A stretch of 64,000 nucleotides of DNA from Cypionkella sp. (GCF_028290025.1 NZ_JAQGKQ010000092.1:16629-80628); one strand, 5' to 3'; numbered from the stretch's first letter, positions 28,861-37,647 are shown. Notes: generated by a model from the letters alone, not told the origin. A program made the numbers and translations.

Positions 28861-29751
28861 ATGCCCATTCCTACCCTCGGCCAGATTCCGTTGGATTTTG
28901 CCACCCTGCGCGCAGGTTATCCCACCTACAACAAGCTGCCCAAGCACATCGCGGACTATATGGATGCGCTGAACAAGGGCAACACGGGCCCGCGCAACAC
29001 TCCTTGCTGCTTTCAGATTTCTGAAACGCTGAACCTTGCGGGGGGTGAGCATAAAGTTCCAGCCCGCAGCTACCGCCGTCCCTGCGCAAAGTTGGGGCAG
29101 AACTATTATCTCGGCGCGGTCGATGAATTGGAAACCTATCTGACCAACCGCTACGGTCGCGGCGACACGGTTTACAGCGGCCCTGCGCACGGCGATATTC
29201 AAGCGATCAAAGCCAAACTCGCGGGGCGTTCCGGCATCATTACCTTCCGCGACAACGGCTACGGGCTGCACACCGAGCTTTGGAATGGCGAGCATATCAT
29301 CCAGAACGGTGCCCCCGGCTCGAACGGCGCTGGCATGTCAGAGCGCGGCATTTTCGGCGTCCCCCGCATCATTTTCTGGCAATGCAGCGGCGACGATGCG
29401 CGTGATCCGCTGCCCAGTTGGGCCGTCGGCTGGTGGCAGATCGAAACCATCGGCGAGCCGTACTTCTATTACGTCTCAGATCAATACGTCGTGTTCTACA
29501 CCACCACCCGCCCCGCCAACATCCTGACCCAACCGGTGCGCGGAGCCATGATGCAAGGCACCGTCGCCCTCACCGAAGGCCGCCCCGGCCTCTCAATCCA
29601 ATGGGAACCTTCTGCCGACGGCGAACTGACCGAAACCTATTACGCGGGCTCTGATCCCACCAAAATGACCGGCACCATCAACAACACCCTGCCCGCCACC
29701 GCCACCAAAATGACCTTGGCAATGCCAGTGCCGCCAAAGCGACGCAAATAA
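28861..29751 (+). CDS. Tae4-like / NlpC-P60-type amidase candidate
   Basis: A 296-residue protein with no signal peptide. Seen: a conserved FATLRAGYPTY start, a NTPCCFQISETLNLAGG helix, and a SGIITFRDNGYGLHTELWNG strand with a His. Known: type VI amidase effectors of the Tae4 family use an N-terminal Cys in an NxCAxRxSxALNxxG helix and a His before LWNG. The likeness in order and spacing suggests the same fold, with a further 100-residue beta-rich C-terminal part. No immunity or secretion gene is adjacent. The assignment is inference from motif resemblance. Confidence 0.5.
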   Translation: MPIPTLGQIPLDFATLRAGYPTYNKLPKHIADYMDALNKGNTGPRNTPCCFQISETLNLAGGEHKVPARSYRRPCAKLGQNYYLGAVDELETYLTNRYGRGDTVYSGPAHGDIQAIKAKLAGRSGIITFRDNGYGLHTELWNGEHIIQNGAPGSNGAGMSERGIFGVPRIIFWQCSGDDARDPLPSWAVGWWQIETIGEPYFYYVSDQYVVFYTTTRPANILTQPVRGAMMQGTVALTEGRPGLSIQWEPSADGELTETYYAGSDPTKMTGTINNTLPATATKMTLAMPVPPKRRK

Positions 29752-29878
29752 CCGCGCGCGCTTTACGCTCGCTAAGCTTGCCGTCGGGTTTAGGGCCAAA
29801 CCTTAAAAATCCCTTAAGTCTACCCCACAACCCATTGATTTCATATAAACGAACTTCGCGCCACGCGTGGCACCAATT

Positions 29879-30697
29879 CTACCAGCCCGAAACCTTGCGC
29901 AACATATTCAGCGCCACCAGAATGATAAACACCGCAAATGCCCGTTTCAAAGGCTTCGGATTCATCGCGTGGGCCAGTTTCACCCCCCAAGGGGTCGTCA
30001 GCATGGTGGACCCAATCACCACCAGAAACGCCGGCAGATTGACCGCCCCTAACGTATAAGGCGGCGCATTCTCAATCGGCACGAACAGGAACCCGAGCAC
30101 CGAAGGCACCGCAATCAGCACCCCCAACCCCGCAGCCGTAGCCACTGCCCGGTGGATCGGCACGCCATAAAGGCTCATCAGCGGCACCCCAAACGTGCCA
30201 CCCCCGATCCCCATCATCGCCGAGCAAAACGCCAGCACCGAAGCCATCATCGCGCGCGCAGGCTGCCCCTGCAATGTCTCGCCCAGCCGCCAACCCGGTT
30301 TCCCAAACGCCATGTAAAGCCCAGCGAGACCCGCCAACACTCCAAACACCACCTGCAACACCACCGATTTCACCAAGGCGGCCACCAACGTTCCCGCCAA
30401 AGCGCCGCCAACGATAAACGGCGCCCAATCGCGCAGCATCTGCCAATCCACCGCACCCTTCTTGTGATGCGAAGCAACCGACCGCGGCGAAGTCACCACA
30501 ATCGTCGCAAGCGAGGTCGCCACACAAATCTGCATCAGTTGCGGCCCGCCATAGCCGAGATGATTGAAGGCGTAAAAGAACGCAGGCACCAACACGATAC
30601 CGCCGCCAACCCCCAGCAACCCCGCCACCACCCCGGCAAACGCCCCGATTACCACCAGTAACGCCACCATCGGCAAAAGCGCGGAAATTTCGGGCAT
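29879..30697 (-). CDS. TauE/SafE family sulfite exporter-like permease
   Basis: A 272-residue membrane protein with eight predicted helices. Seen: an N-terminal GLLGVGGGIVLVP motif and, in the second half, MGIGGGTFGVPLM, the two repeats typical of TauE/SafE. Known: members transport sulfite, sulfoacetate or other organic anions. Substrate here is unknown. It lies at the start of a minus-strand unit with no partner. Confidence 0.85.
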   Translation of the reverse strand: MPEISALLPMVALLVVIGAFAGVVAGLLGVGGGIVLVPAFFYAFNHLGYGGPQLMQICVATSLATIVVTSPRSVASHHKKGAVDWQMLRDWAPFIVGGALAGTLVAALVKSVVLQVVFGVLAGLAGLYMAFGKPGWRLGETLQGQPARAMMASVLAFCSAMMGIGGGTFGVPLMSLYGVPIHRAVATAAGLGVLIAVPSVLGFLFVPIENAPPYTLGAVNLPAFLVVIGSTMLTTPWGVKLAHAMNPKPLKRAFAVFIILVALNMLRKVSGW

Positions 30698-30832
30698 GGC
30701 GGCTCCTTATCTTGGCAGCAGAAACTCGAGATCAGACATAGCCCGCCCCCCCGCCACATACCAGCCGTTCAGAGCTTTCCCTTCGCCCACATTCGCGCTA
30801 ACCATCGCGCCTTGCATATCACCGAGGTTGCC

Positions 30833-32032
30833 ATGACAAAATCCGTATCCCTGCTGCGCTATTCGCTGGTGCTGGGCCTCGTTGCCGCTGTCGGTCCGTT
30901 CGCGATTGATATGTATCTGCCCGCGATGCCGAAGATCCAAAGCGATCTTGGCACCTCGATGCAGGCGGTGCAGTGGACGATTGTGGCATATTTCCTCGCC
31001 TTCGGTATCGCGCAACTGATCTACGGTCCGTGGGCCGATCAAGCCGGACGCAAGCCGCCGATGTATGCGGGCCTCGCCCTGTTCATGGTAGGCACGGTGA
31101 TTTGCGCGCTTGCCCCTACAGTAGAGGTGCTGATCTTCGGGCGCTTCATCCAAGGCATTGGCGGCGCTGCCAACATGGTGGTTCTGCGCGCGATGATCCG
31201 CGATCTCGCTACCGGAGCCAGCGCCACCCGGATGATGTCCACCATCATGATCGTCATCGCGATCTCGCCGCTGCTGGCACCGCTGTCAGGCTCGGCGTTG
31301 CTGGCGTTTGGCTCATGGCGGCTGGTATTCTGGGCGCTGCTGCTGGCGGCGACGCTCAGCTTCTTCCTGATCTATTTCATGGTGGATGAGACTTTGCCGC
31401 CGGAAAACCGCCAGCCATTCGACCTCGCCACCATGCGCAAAGGTCTCGCCGTGCTGTTCACCGATCGCAGCTTTCTCGCCATGACCTTCCTTGCAGGCTT
31501 TGCTTTCGCCAGCTTCTTCGTGTTCATCGCCTCGGCATCCTTCGTCTACACCGGCCAATTCGGCCTCAGCCCAACGCAATTCTCGCTGGCCTTCGCGCTA
31601 AATGCCTGTGGCTTCTTCGCGGCCTCGCAGTTCGCCGCGCCGATCAGCCAGCGTCTCGGATCAAAACGCATGATCGTGCTGGCAACTACAGGATTTGGCA
31701 CCGCCACCATCGCGCTTTTCTGCTTCGCCTTGGCCGGTTTTGCCAACCTTCACGTCACCATGGCAGGCTTGTTTATCGCCAATATGTTCCTCGGGCTGGT
31801 GCTGCCAACCGCGCAGGTTTTGGCGCTCGAGGAACAAGGCGAGCATGCCGGTCTGGCGGCATCCCTCGGCGGCACGATGCAGATGGTCGCGGCTGGAGTG
31901 CTGGTGGCTTTAACCGGCCCGTTCATGGATGGCACCGTGGTACCGATGCTGGGCGCGATTGCTTTGTGCGGCGTGATCGCGCTGCTGTTGTCGCGGCTGA
32001 TCCCGCGTCAGGCTGCGGTGGCTGCGGTCTGA
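30833..32032 (+). CDS. Bcr/CflA-type MFS drug-resistance transporter
   Basis: A 399-residue, 12-helix MFS transporter. Seen: AIDMYLPAMPKIQSDL at residues 20-35 (the Bcr/CflA signature), motif A GPWADQAGRKPP, and motif-C-like QGIGGAANMVVLRAMIRD. Known: this subfamily exports bicyclomycin, chloramphenicol, sulfonamides and other compounds. The start at 30833 follows GAGG. Its last 25 bases overlap the 3' end of the convergent dusA gene. Confidence 0.9.
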   Translation: MTKSVSLLRYSLVLGLVAAVGPFAIDMYLPAMPKIQSDLGTSMQAVQWTIVAYFLAFGIAQLIYGPWADQAGRKPPMYAGLALFMVGTVICALAPTVEVLIFGRFIQGIGGAANMVVLRAMIRDLATGASATRMMSTIMIVIAISPLLAPLSGSALLAFGSWRLVFWALLLAATLSFFLIYFMVDETLPPENRQPFDLATMRKGLAVLFTDRSFLAMTFLAGFAFASFFVFIASASFVYTGQFGLSPTQFSLAFALNACGFFAASQFAAPISQRLGSKRMIVLATTGFGTATIALFCFALAGFANLHVTMAGLFIANMFLGLVLPTAQVLALEEQGEHAGLAASLGGTMQMVAAGVLVALTGPFMDGTVVPMLGAIALCGVIALLLSRLIPRQAAVAAV

Positions 32033-33018
32033 AGTTCGGCCAAAGCGGCGTCGAGCACATCCAGCCCCGCGCCGGGTTTATTTGCGCGTTCTGACAGCAC
32101 CCGGCGCCAACCCCGCGCGCCGGGCCGCCCGGTGAACAGCCCGAGCATATGCCGGGTGATCTGATGCAACCGCCCGCCTTGCGCGATGTGATTGAGCATA
32201 TAAGGCCGCATCGCCTCAACCGCGCCGAAGGCATCAGCGCCGGTGTCCGCTCCCCACAACGCATCCGCCCCGACCAGCACCGAAGCCGGGTCATGGTAAG
32301 CGGCACGCCCCAACATCACACCATCAAGCCCCTGCTGCAGCAAGGTTTTCGCCTGATCCAGCGAGGTAATGCCGCCGTTGATACAAATCATCAAATGCGG
32401 AAACGCCGCTTTCATCCGCAAAACCAGATCGTAATTCAGCGGCGGCACTTCACGATTTTCTTTCGGTGAAAGCCCCTTCAACCAAGCCTTGCGGGCGTGC
32501 ACAATAAAATGCGTCACCCCCGCCGCTGAGACTTTTTCAATGAAATCCGGCAGCACGATTTCCGGGTCTTGCTCGTCCACCCCAATGCGACACTTAACCG
32601 TCACCGGCACATTCGCCTCGGCCATCATCGCCGCCACGCAATCCGCGACCAGTGTGGGACGCTCCATCAGCACCGCACCAAAACAACCCGACTGCACCCG
32701 ATCTGACGGGCAACCGACGTTCAGGTTGATCTCATCATAGCCCCAATCGCGGGCGATCCTTGTGGCAGCGCCCAACTCATGCGGATCAGAGCCGCCGATT
32801 TGCAGCGCAATCGGGTGCTCCTCGGCACTGTAATCCAGCAGGCGGCTTTTCGGTCCATGCAGGATGGCGGCCGCTGTCACCATCTCGGTATAAACCATCG
32901 CACGCTTGGTCATTTGGCGGTGGAACACGCGGCAATGTCGATCAGACCAATCCATCATTGGCGCAACCGAAAGCCGATGCGCACCATAAGACATTGTCTT
33001 TACTACATTATCGTTCAT
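32008..33018 (-). CDS. dusA: tRNA-dihydrouridine(20/20a) synthase DusA, with island-supplied 5' end
   Basis: A 336-residue flavin enzyme that reduces U20/U20a in tRNA. Seen: LSVAPMMDWSDRHCR at the N-terminus, NVGCPSDRVQSGCFGA with the catalytic Cys, and a C-terminal helical domain. The start is in doubt: the first 12 codons (MNDNVVKTMSYG) lie on island DNA beside the integrase gene. A copy of the original start is stranded at 48,772-48,858 (MPSQAHRLSVAPMMD). The gene remains intact, so the island restores the frame, replacing the first residues and the promoter. Confidence 0.95.
   Translation of the reverse strand: MNDNVVKTMSYGAHRLSVAPMMDWSDRHCRVFHRQMTKRAMVYTEMVTAAAILHGPKSRLLDYSAEEHPIALQIGGSDPHELGAATRIARDWGYDEINLNVGCPSDRVQSGCFGAVLMERPTLVADCVAAMMAEANVPVTVKCRIGVDEQDPEIVLPDFIEKVSAAGVTHFIVHARKAWLKGLSPKENREVPPLNYDLVLRMKAAFPHLMICINGGITSLDQAKTLLQQGLDGVMLGRAAYHDPASVLVGADALWGADTGADAFGAVEAMRPYMLNHIAQGGRLHQITRHMLGLFTGRPGARGWRRVLSERANKPGAGLDVLDAALAELQTAATAA
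32951..32982. repeat. attL: left junction of the dusA island (inside dusA)
   Basis: Thirty-two bases coding for dusA residues about 13-23. They match 48815-48846 at 28 of 32 positions (mismatches at the 12th, 15th, 30th and 32nd-33rd columns region), including runs TCCATCATTGG and ACCGAAAGCCGATG. Known: a family of tyrosine integrases inserts islands into the 5' end of dusA. The exact crossover bases are not determined. Confidence 0.85.
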
Positions 33019-33043
33019 TCAATCACCTTTGAAACGTTGGCAA

Positions 33044-33124
33044 AGTTGCACGATTTCGGTTGATTTGCCTACATTCCCGCCTATGGTGCAACCCAAGTTG
33101 CACGGAATCACATGGAGTTGCACG
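33044..33124. promoter_or_regulatory. Cluster of GTTGCAC repeats (candidate integrase arm sites / operator)
   Basis: GTTGCAC occurs at 33045-33051, 33097-33103 and 33117-33123, and inverted (GTGCAAC) at 33086-33092. The 33086 and 33097 copies form a perfect palindrome with a 4-base spacer. They lie between the dusA and integrase starts. I infer arm-type binding sites or an autoregulatory operator. Confidence 0.5.
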
Positions 33125-34246
33125 GGTATGGGAAGTTTACGGGAAGAAGCTGACAAAGCGGGAAATCCTATTTTTAAGCTAACGATAACAAGGACTAAGC
33201 AAAAACACCGAGAAACCCGATCTTTCCGTACCGAAACAGCAGCACGGGCTTGGGAAAAAAAGCGGGAAGCCGAACTTGATGCGACTGTAGCCCTAGGTAA
33301 GCCACTTACCAAACAACGCAACGAAGGCAAGACTCTAGGCGACGCGATTGACAAATACATCACCGAACAAATGAAGGAAATAGGGCGAACCAAGACCCAA
33401 GTTTTGCAGACAATCCGCAACGAGTACGACATATCGAAAATGCGATGCGACCAAATAACCAGCCAAGACATCGTAGCGTTTGCTAAAGAATTGCATTTTC
33501 GGCCCAAACTTAACAGCGCCGCGACTGTAATGAATTACGTTAGCCATTTGCAGGCCGTATTTGCCATTGCTAAGGATGCATGGGATTTTCCGTTAGACAT
33601 AACTGAAATGCAATCAGCCCAACGAGTTTGTTCAAGATTGGGTATTACCAAAAAGGCCATAAAGCGGACTCGTCGGCCTACTCTAGATGAATTGGATATC
33701 CTGCTAACTCATTTCCAGTTGGCATATAACGCACGTGCAAACGGTTGCCCAATGCACCTACTTTCCATATTCGCGTTATTTTCAACCCGACGACAAGCAG
33801 AAATAGAACGTATCGAATGGGCCGATTATGACAGAATAAACAAACGGATTTGGGTACGAGATATGAAACATCCCGGCGATAAGATAGGCAATGATGTGCC
33901 TGTTCTGTTGCCTGATCCATGCTGCGATATCATCGACAGTATGCCAAAAATTTCACCAAGAATTTTTCCGCATTCAACCTACGCCATGAGCGCCAACTGG
34001 ACTAGGGCTTGTCAATTCCACAACATTAAGGATTTACATTTTCACGATTTGAGGCATGAAGGCGTTTCGAGATTATTCGAAATGGGGAAAACATTGCCCG
34101 AAGCCGCATCTGTATCCGGCCATAGATCATGGTCGAGTCTTCAACGATATACTCACATTATCACGGCTGGCGACAAATACGAAAATTGGAAATGGATAAA
34201 GGTGGCAACAGACCCAACTTCCCATAACTTGAATCCCCAACCATAA
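33083..34246 (+). CDS. int: Tyrosine-type integrase (dusA-specific island)
   Basis: A tyrosine recombinase of about 387 residues. Seen: an N-terminal SAM-like region, and the catalytic series Arg (FALFSTRRQAEIERIEW), His-x-x-Arg (FHDLRHEGVSRL), His (SGHRSWSSL) and the Tyr in LQRYTHI. The frame is open from 33029; an ATG at 33083 (MVQPKLHG) or one at 33128 (MGSLREEAD) is more plausible, because the 33029 start would leave 10 bp between it and the dusA start. Position at the dusA junction identifies it as the island's integrase. Confidence 0.9.
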   Translation: MVQPKLHGITWSCTGMGSLREEADKAGNPIFKLTITRTKQKHRETRSFRTETAARAWEKKREAELDATVALGKPLTKQRNEGKTLGDAIDKYITEQMKEIGRTKTQVLQTIRNEYDISKMRCDQITSQDIVAFAKELHFRPKLNSAATVMNYVSHLQAVFAIAKDAWDFPLDITEMQSAQRVCSRLGITKKAIKRTRRPTLDELDILLTHFQLAYNARANGCPMHLLSIFALFSTRRQAEIERIEWADYDRINKRIWVRDMKHPGDKIGNDVPVLLPDPCCDIIDSMPKISPRIFPHSTYAMSANWTRACQFHNIKDLHFHDLRHEGVSRLFEMGKTLPEAASVSGHRSWSSLQRYTHIITAGDKYENWKWIKVATDPTSHNLNPQP

Positions 34247-34349
34247 ATCAAACCTGCCTGCCATATTCAGTTATGGCAGAGGATCACCATCCCGTAGTAG
34301 TCACCTACCCTACCAAGGCAGCTAGACAGAAATCGCCATCTTGACAATG

Positions 34350-34886
34350 CTATCTCCCTCTTTTTAAATTCAATGGATATCTTGCGCGAATGAAGTTAAC
34401 CCCCTGCCCAATCAAACCATCGCCAATAAATTCACGAATCTTCGCATCCGGCGTTTGCGATAGATTTTCAAGTTCTACGTTGATCAGTAAGTCTGCTAGC
34501 AATCGGCCCAAGTTATCACAGTCGTTGATCAAACTTTGCGAGACTGCCACAGATGCAATAAGTGCATCATCTAAACTGTCAGCAAGGTCAGTGATTTTAT
34601 GGCACAAAATATTTCTGCTTTTAACTATACGCTCGATAATAACAAGCACGCTATAGTCAATGTCTGACCTATCTTTCAGCATGGCCATCAGATTTCCAAG
34701 GCTATTGTCATTCCTAAGACTATCCATTTTTCTATCAACCTGACTGGACTTTAGTGCATCTTTACTCGGCACCGCGAACAGTAGTATTCCCGCTAAAACG
34801 AACTCCATTTGTTGCACTCGAACCATAGCGAAGCCCAATGTTCTAAGTGCATCATCAATAAATTTTAACTTTTCATCCACAGACAT
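34350..34886 (-). CDS. Hypothetical island protein (178 aa)
   Basis: A largely helical, soluble 178-residue protein; one hydrophobic helix near residues 25-40 (MEFVLAGILLFAV) may be buried rather than membranous. No recognised motif. It follows a 77-residue gene by 17 bp on the same strand, so the two probably form an operon. Codon use is AT-richer than the core genes, as elsewhere in the island. Confidence 0.6.
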   Translation of the reverse strand: MSVDEKLKFIDDALRTLGFAMVRVQQMEFVLAGILLFAVPSKDALKSSQVDRKMDSLRNDNSLGNLMAMLKDRSDIDYSVLVIIERIVKSRNILCHKITDLADSLDDALIASVAVSQSLINDCDNLGRLLADLLINVELENLSQTPDAKIREFIGDGLIGQGVNFIRARYPLNLKRGR

Positions 34887-34903
34887 ATTTCAGCACCACA
34901 CAG

Positions 34904-35137
34904 TCACGGCCCATCATGCAGACCCGCATTCAATACATGGCGATAATACGCTTCAAACTTTTGATTCAAATCAATATACAGATCGTCAAAATCCATTTTA
35001 CTCAAACCATGAATCGAACGGGCATGTGCAAGAAACTTTTCAATCTCTTGATCAATAGTTTCATCGCCAGAAAAAGGTTGAAGAATAATATTAGCTTGCA
35101 ACCATTCTTGTAATATCGAACCTGCATTATCGGCCAT
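34904..35137 (-). CDS. Hypothetical small island protein
   Basis: A 77-residue acidic protein (MADNAGSILQEWLQANI start; the C-terminus contains KMDFDDLYIDLNQKFEAYY). The start at 35137 was chosen over the longer open frame to 35188 because of its better composition. Predicted helical and soluble. It precedes the 178-residue gene by 17 bp. No family recognised; a regulator or antitoxin-like role is possible but unsupported. Confidence 0.5.
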   Translation of the reverse strand: MADNAGSILQEWLQANIILQPFSGDETIDQEIEKFLAHARSIHGLSKMDFDDLYIDLNQKFEAYYRHVLNAGLHDGP

Positions 35138-35723
35138 TTGGATAACTCCATTTTGGGATACACCGGAACCATCATAGCAGCCGATCAATTTCCGATCAAG
35201 TGTTTGGTTATATCATTACTTCAATAGGTTTTTCAAATACTTCGCCAGACCAATAGTGCGAACCATTACTAAAAATTTCGAAAACATGATTTCCGCCGAC
35301 AATGCCAAAGCCATCGCCAAAGCAATTTCATAAGATATGGGAATTGCAAAGAAGGTCATGGCTGGATTCAATAAGATCAATCCAAACACAATCAGCAATA
35401 CGAAACAATCGACTTATCGAGAAATCTACCGAGAAAGGTAGCCGCCGTTTCTCATCCTCGACGATCTTTATCCAGCTGATCGCGGACGAATCCTCTCAGG
35501 CATCTTGCCCGAAAAATTTTACTTATCCGGCCCCCTACTTTCGGGGGGGATTACCGATTGATCCATTTGACGCGTGTTGCGGCCAATCGAATATGGCGGC
35601 AGTTTGACGAGTTTATGGCCTGAATCACTGTGACGTCACCACTAGCAACCTATTTGCGCCACAACGGTAATTTAGGCGGGGGCGATGCTAACTTACTCAG
35701 ATCCCAATATAAGGCCAAATGCA
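35138..35723. other. Island intergenic region upstream of the glycine-zipper lipoprotein gene
   Basis: Some 586 bp without a firm gene. A 60-codon minus-strand frame (35216-35398) encodes a hydrophobic peptide from a TTG start and is doubtful. A CCGGCCCCC..GGGGGG hairpin-like stretch lies around 35528-35550. Promoters for the flanking divergent genes are expected here. Confidence 0.4.
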
Positions 35724-36119
35724 GTGAACCATAAAGTAATAGCGATTATTTTCTTTGCGGCAGTTTCAGGTTGCGTCCCGGCACAACCCCTACAAACCTA
35801 CCAACCGATAGTTGATCGGCCCAATAAGCACTTTTCTTCTGATCTTGCGGAATGCCGAACCCTGGCCACGTCAGCCCAAGCAAAATACACCAAAGAACAG
35901 AATGACAAGATGGCGGCAAACATTTTGGTAGGAATCATTGGTGGCGCGATAATTGGCAATTCGTACGGACACAATGGTGGCTATGGGGCAGCGTATGGTG
36001 CAGCAGCAGGTGTCGCCGCGACCGATACCGACCTTGCCGCCAATGGCCCGGCGCGCATCATCGACCGATGTTTGGTAGGAAGAGGGCACAACGTGCTATC
36101 GGACCTAGGAAAAGGTTAA
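35724..36119 (+). CDS. Glycine-zipper lipoprotein-like protein
   Basis: About 131 residues. From a GTG at 35724 (preceded by AAGG) it has a compact lipoprotein signal with lipobox VSGC, then a Cys-containing segment (AECRTLA), and a glycine-zipper helix (ILVGIIGGAIIGNSYG) followed by GGYGAAYGAAAG. Known: glycine-zipper outer-membrane lipoproteins are common on plasmids and phages but function is often unknown. A longer start at 35685 would bury the signal peptide. Isolated gene, followed by a GC-rich hairpin. Confidence 0.65.
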   Translation: MNHKVIAIIFFAAVSGCVPAQPLQTYQPIVDRPNKHFSSDLAECRTLATSAQAKYTKEQNDKMAANILVGIIGGAIIGNSYGHNGGYGAAYGAAAGVAATDTDLAANGPARIIDRCLVGRGHNVLSDLGKG

Positions 36120-36435
36120 CCATATAAATGTTGGGCGGGGGGTGCCTCCCGCCCGACTCTAAGCAAGATAACAAGCCACGAGGGCGCGGGGCATCTGCAC
36201 TGGCGACATTCGACACTTCATTCTGCGCCCTAGTCCCGATCACTGCGCCACGATGCAGACCCCTTAAGTCCCACCGCGCGTCAGCGACCCGCGAAAGTTC
36301 ACTATCTCGCCTGTTCTAGTCAGGGCTACCTCAATCGCCTTCCGGCTGACGCCCGGAAATGCCCTGTCGCTCACTTCCCCAGCCGAAAGACCCTGCCCGC
36401 TAACGCGTGGCTGATAGTGAGATGGTGAGTATTTT
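36120..36435. other. GC-rich hairpin and gene-free stretch after the lipoprotein gene
   Basis: GGGCGGG (36133-36139) can pair with CCCGCCC (36148-36154) about 14 bp after the lipoprotein stop, a likely transcription end without a clear T-run. The rest up to 36435 holds no supported gene or repeat. Confidence 0.5.
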
Positions 36436-36750
36436 TTAGAATGCCGCTTCGGACTGCCTCATCATCGCGATTACCTGCTCACATGTCATAGAGGGGTCAG
36501 TGCTTTGTGTGAGCATCGCGCGATTGCCATAATCTTCGAAGACGGCCATAGCAGATTGAAAATCCGCATCTGACGTAGACTTGCTTTTCATTAGGCTTAC
36601 TATTGATCGAGTCCAATTTTCGCTTGGCGAAACTCCACACGCCACTGACATTCCCATCAGTGCCCCGGCAGTTTGCCCCAAGACCTGCGCCTCGGCGTGA
36701 GCCGCTGTAGTCCAAAAGATCAGAACAATAGGAGCCAAAAAACATCGCAT
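36436..36750 (-). CDS. Small exported hypothetical protein
   Basis: A 104-residue protein with a Sec signal peptide (residues 1-18, cleavage near AHAEA). The mature part contains two cysteines (SVACGVSP and SMTCEQVI), probably a disulfide, and is helical. An AAGGTGAAACC ribosome-binding region precedes the ATG. No family recognised. It stands alone on the minus strand, divergent from the serine recombinase. Confidence 0.55.
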   Translation of the reverse strand: MRCFLAPIVLIFWTTAAHAEAQVLGQTAGALMGMSVACGVSPSENWTRSIVSLMKSKSTSDADFQSAMAVFEDYGNRAMLTQSTDPSMTCEQVIAMMRQSEAAF

Positions 36751-36929
36751 GGTTTCACCTTGTTAATTGCATCACTCAATTAGTGCGAGGCCCGCGCTTA
36801 CGTCAACAAATATGGTGTTCATGGTGGGCACGGCATGCGTGCATCGCACCACGAACTGTCCGCAAGAGTATAATTCTGCATACATCTGAAAATAGACGTG
36901 TTCGGGTGTACTTTAGGGTAGCTTTTACC

Positions 36930-36969
36930 AATCGTACAGTGTATTAATCGTACAGTAACCTAACGGACG
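36930..36969. promoter_or_regulatory. Direct repeats AATCGTACAGT upstream of the serine recombinase
   Basis: Two exact copies of AATCGTACAGT (36930-36940 and 36946-36956), 16 bp apart, lie immediately before the recombinase gene. They overlap the 14-bp repeat TAACCTAACGGACG (36956-36969). They may be recombinase binding sites or an operator. Confidence 0.45.
36956..36969. repeat. 14-bp direct repeat, left copy
   Basis: TAACCTAACGGACG occurs here and again exactly at 38596-38609. The two copies bracket 1.64 kb holding the serine recombinase and three small genes, suggesting a nested mobile unit. Confidence 0.5.
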
Positions 36970-36978
36970 TGAAAGCCA

Positions 36979-37647
36979 GTGACACCGACGCCCAAAACAG
37001 TCCTGTATGTACGTTGCTCGACATCTGAGCAAACGAGTGCGCACCAGATCACCCAAGCCCGCGATGCTGGATTTGTATTCGACGACTCCCATGTCATTAC
37101 AGATCATGGCGTGTCAGGCGTCTCGACCAAGTTAAAAGATCGCGACCAAGGAAAACGTCTGTTTGATCTACTCCAGCCCGGTGACACGCTTCTAGTACGT
37201 TGGGTCAATCGGATCGGGCGGGACTACATGGACGTAAAGACCAACATAGAGTCCTTTCTGCGACGCGGTGTTACCGTAAAGACAGTAATTAACAATATGG
37301 TGTTCCATCCCGACCATGTGTTGAAAGACCCCATGCAGATCGCCGCCCGTGATGCCGTCCTCGCGTTCATGGTTGGTATCGCTGCTGCCGAAGCCACTGC
37401 AGCGCGTGAAGCCCGTCGCGCAGGGATTGATCACGTTATGGACTCGGCGAACAAAGCCGACAAATATCGCGGTAAGAAACCGGGCTTTGACCGCAAAACC
37501 CTTGAAGCAGTGCTGACTTCACTTGCTGCCGACGCGCCAAACATAAGCATCATTGCCCGCGATAACGACCTGACACGGCAAACCGTCATGCGAATCCGCA
37601 AAAATCCTTTAAATGCTGATACTTCGCTTCGAAAATGGGGGCTTTGA
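36979..37647 (+). CDS. Serine recombinase (resolvase/invertase family)
   Basis: A 222-residue protein. Seen: the N-terminal catalytic domain starting VLYVRCSTSEQTSAHQ with the nucleophilic Ser of RCSTSEQ, then GDTLLVRWVNRIGRD, a middle helix (AAAEATAAREARRAGI) and a C-terminal helix-turn-helix (ISIIARDNDLTRQTVMRIRK). Length fits a small resolvase/invertase. The GTG start at 36979 is the first in frame. It lies between short direct repeats. Role as resolvase, invertase or transposon recombinase is not decided. Confidence 0.85.
   Translation: MTPTPKTVLYVRCSTSEQTSAHQITQARDAGFVFDDSHVITDHGVSGVSTKLKDRDQGKRLFDLLQPGDTLLVRWVNRIGRDYMDVKTNIESFLRRGVTVKTVINNMVFHPDHVLKDPMQIAARDAVLAFMVGIAAAEATAAREARRAGIDHVMDSANKADKYRGKKPGFDRKTLEAVLTSLAADAPNISIIARDNDLTRQTVMRIRKNPLNADTSLRKWGL

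Noticed and set aside
33029..33082. Upstream start of the integrase at 33029
   Set aside because: It would leave only 10 bp to the dusA start with no room for promoters; the later ATGs fit the protein better.
35216..35398. Minus-strand ORF of 60 codons, hydrophobic
   Set aside because: Begins with TTG, short, no ribosome-binding site and no recognisable family; kept as doubtful intergenic content.
36128..36319. Plus-strand ORF of 63 codons after the lipoprotein gene
   Set aside because: Begins in the hairpin, no ribosome-binding site and shadow-like composition.
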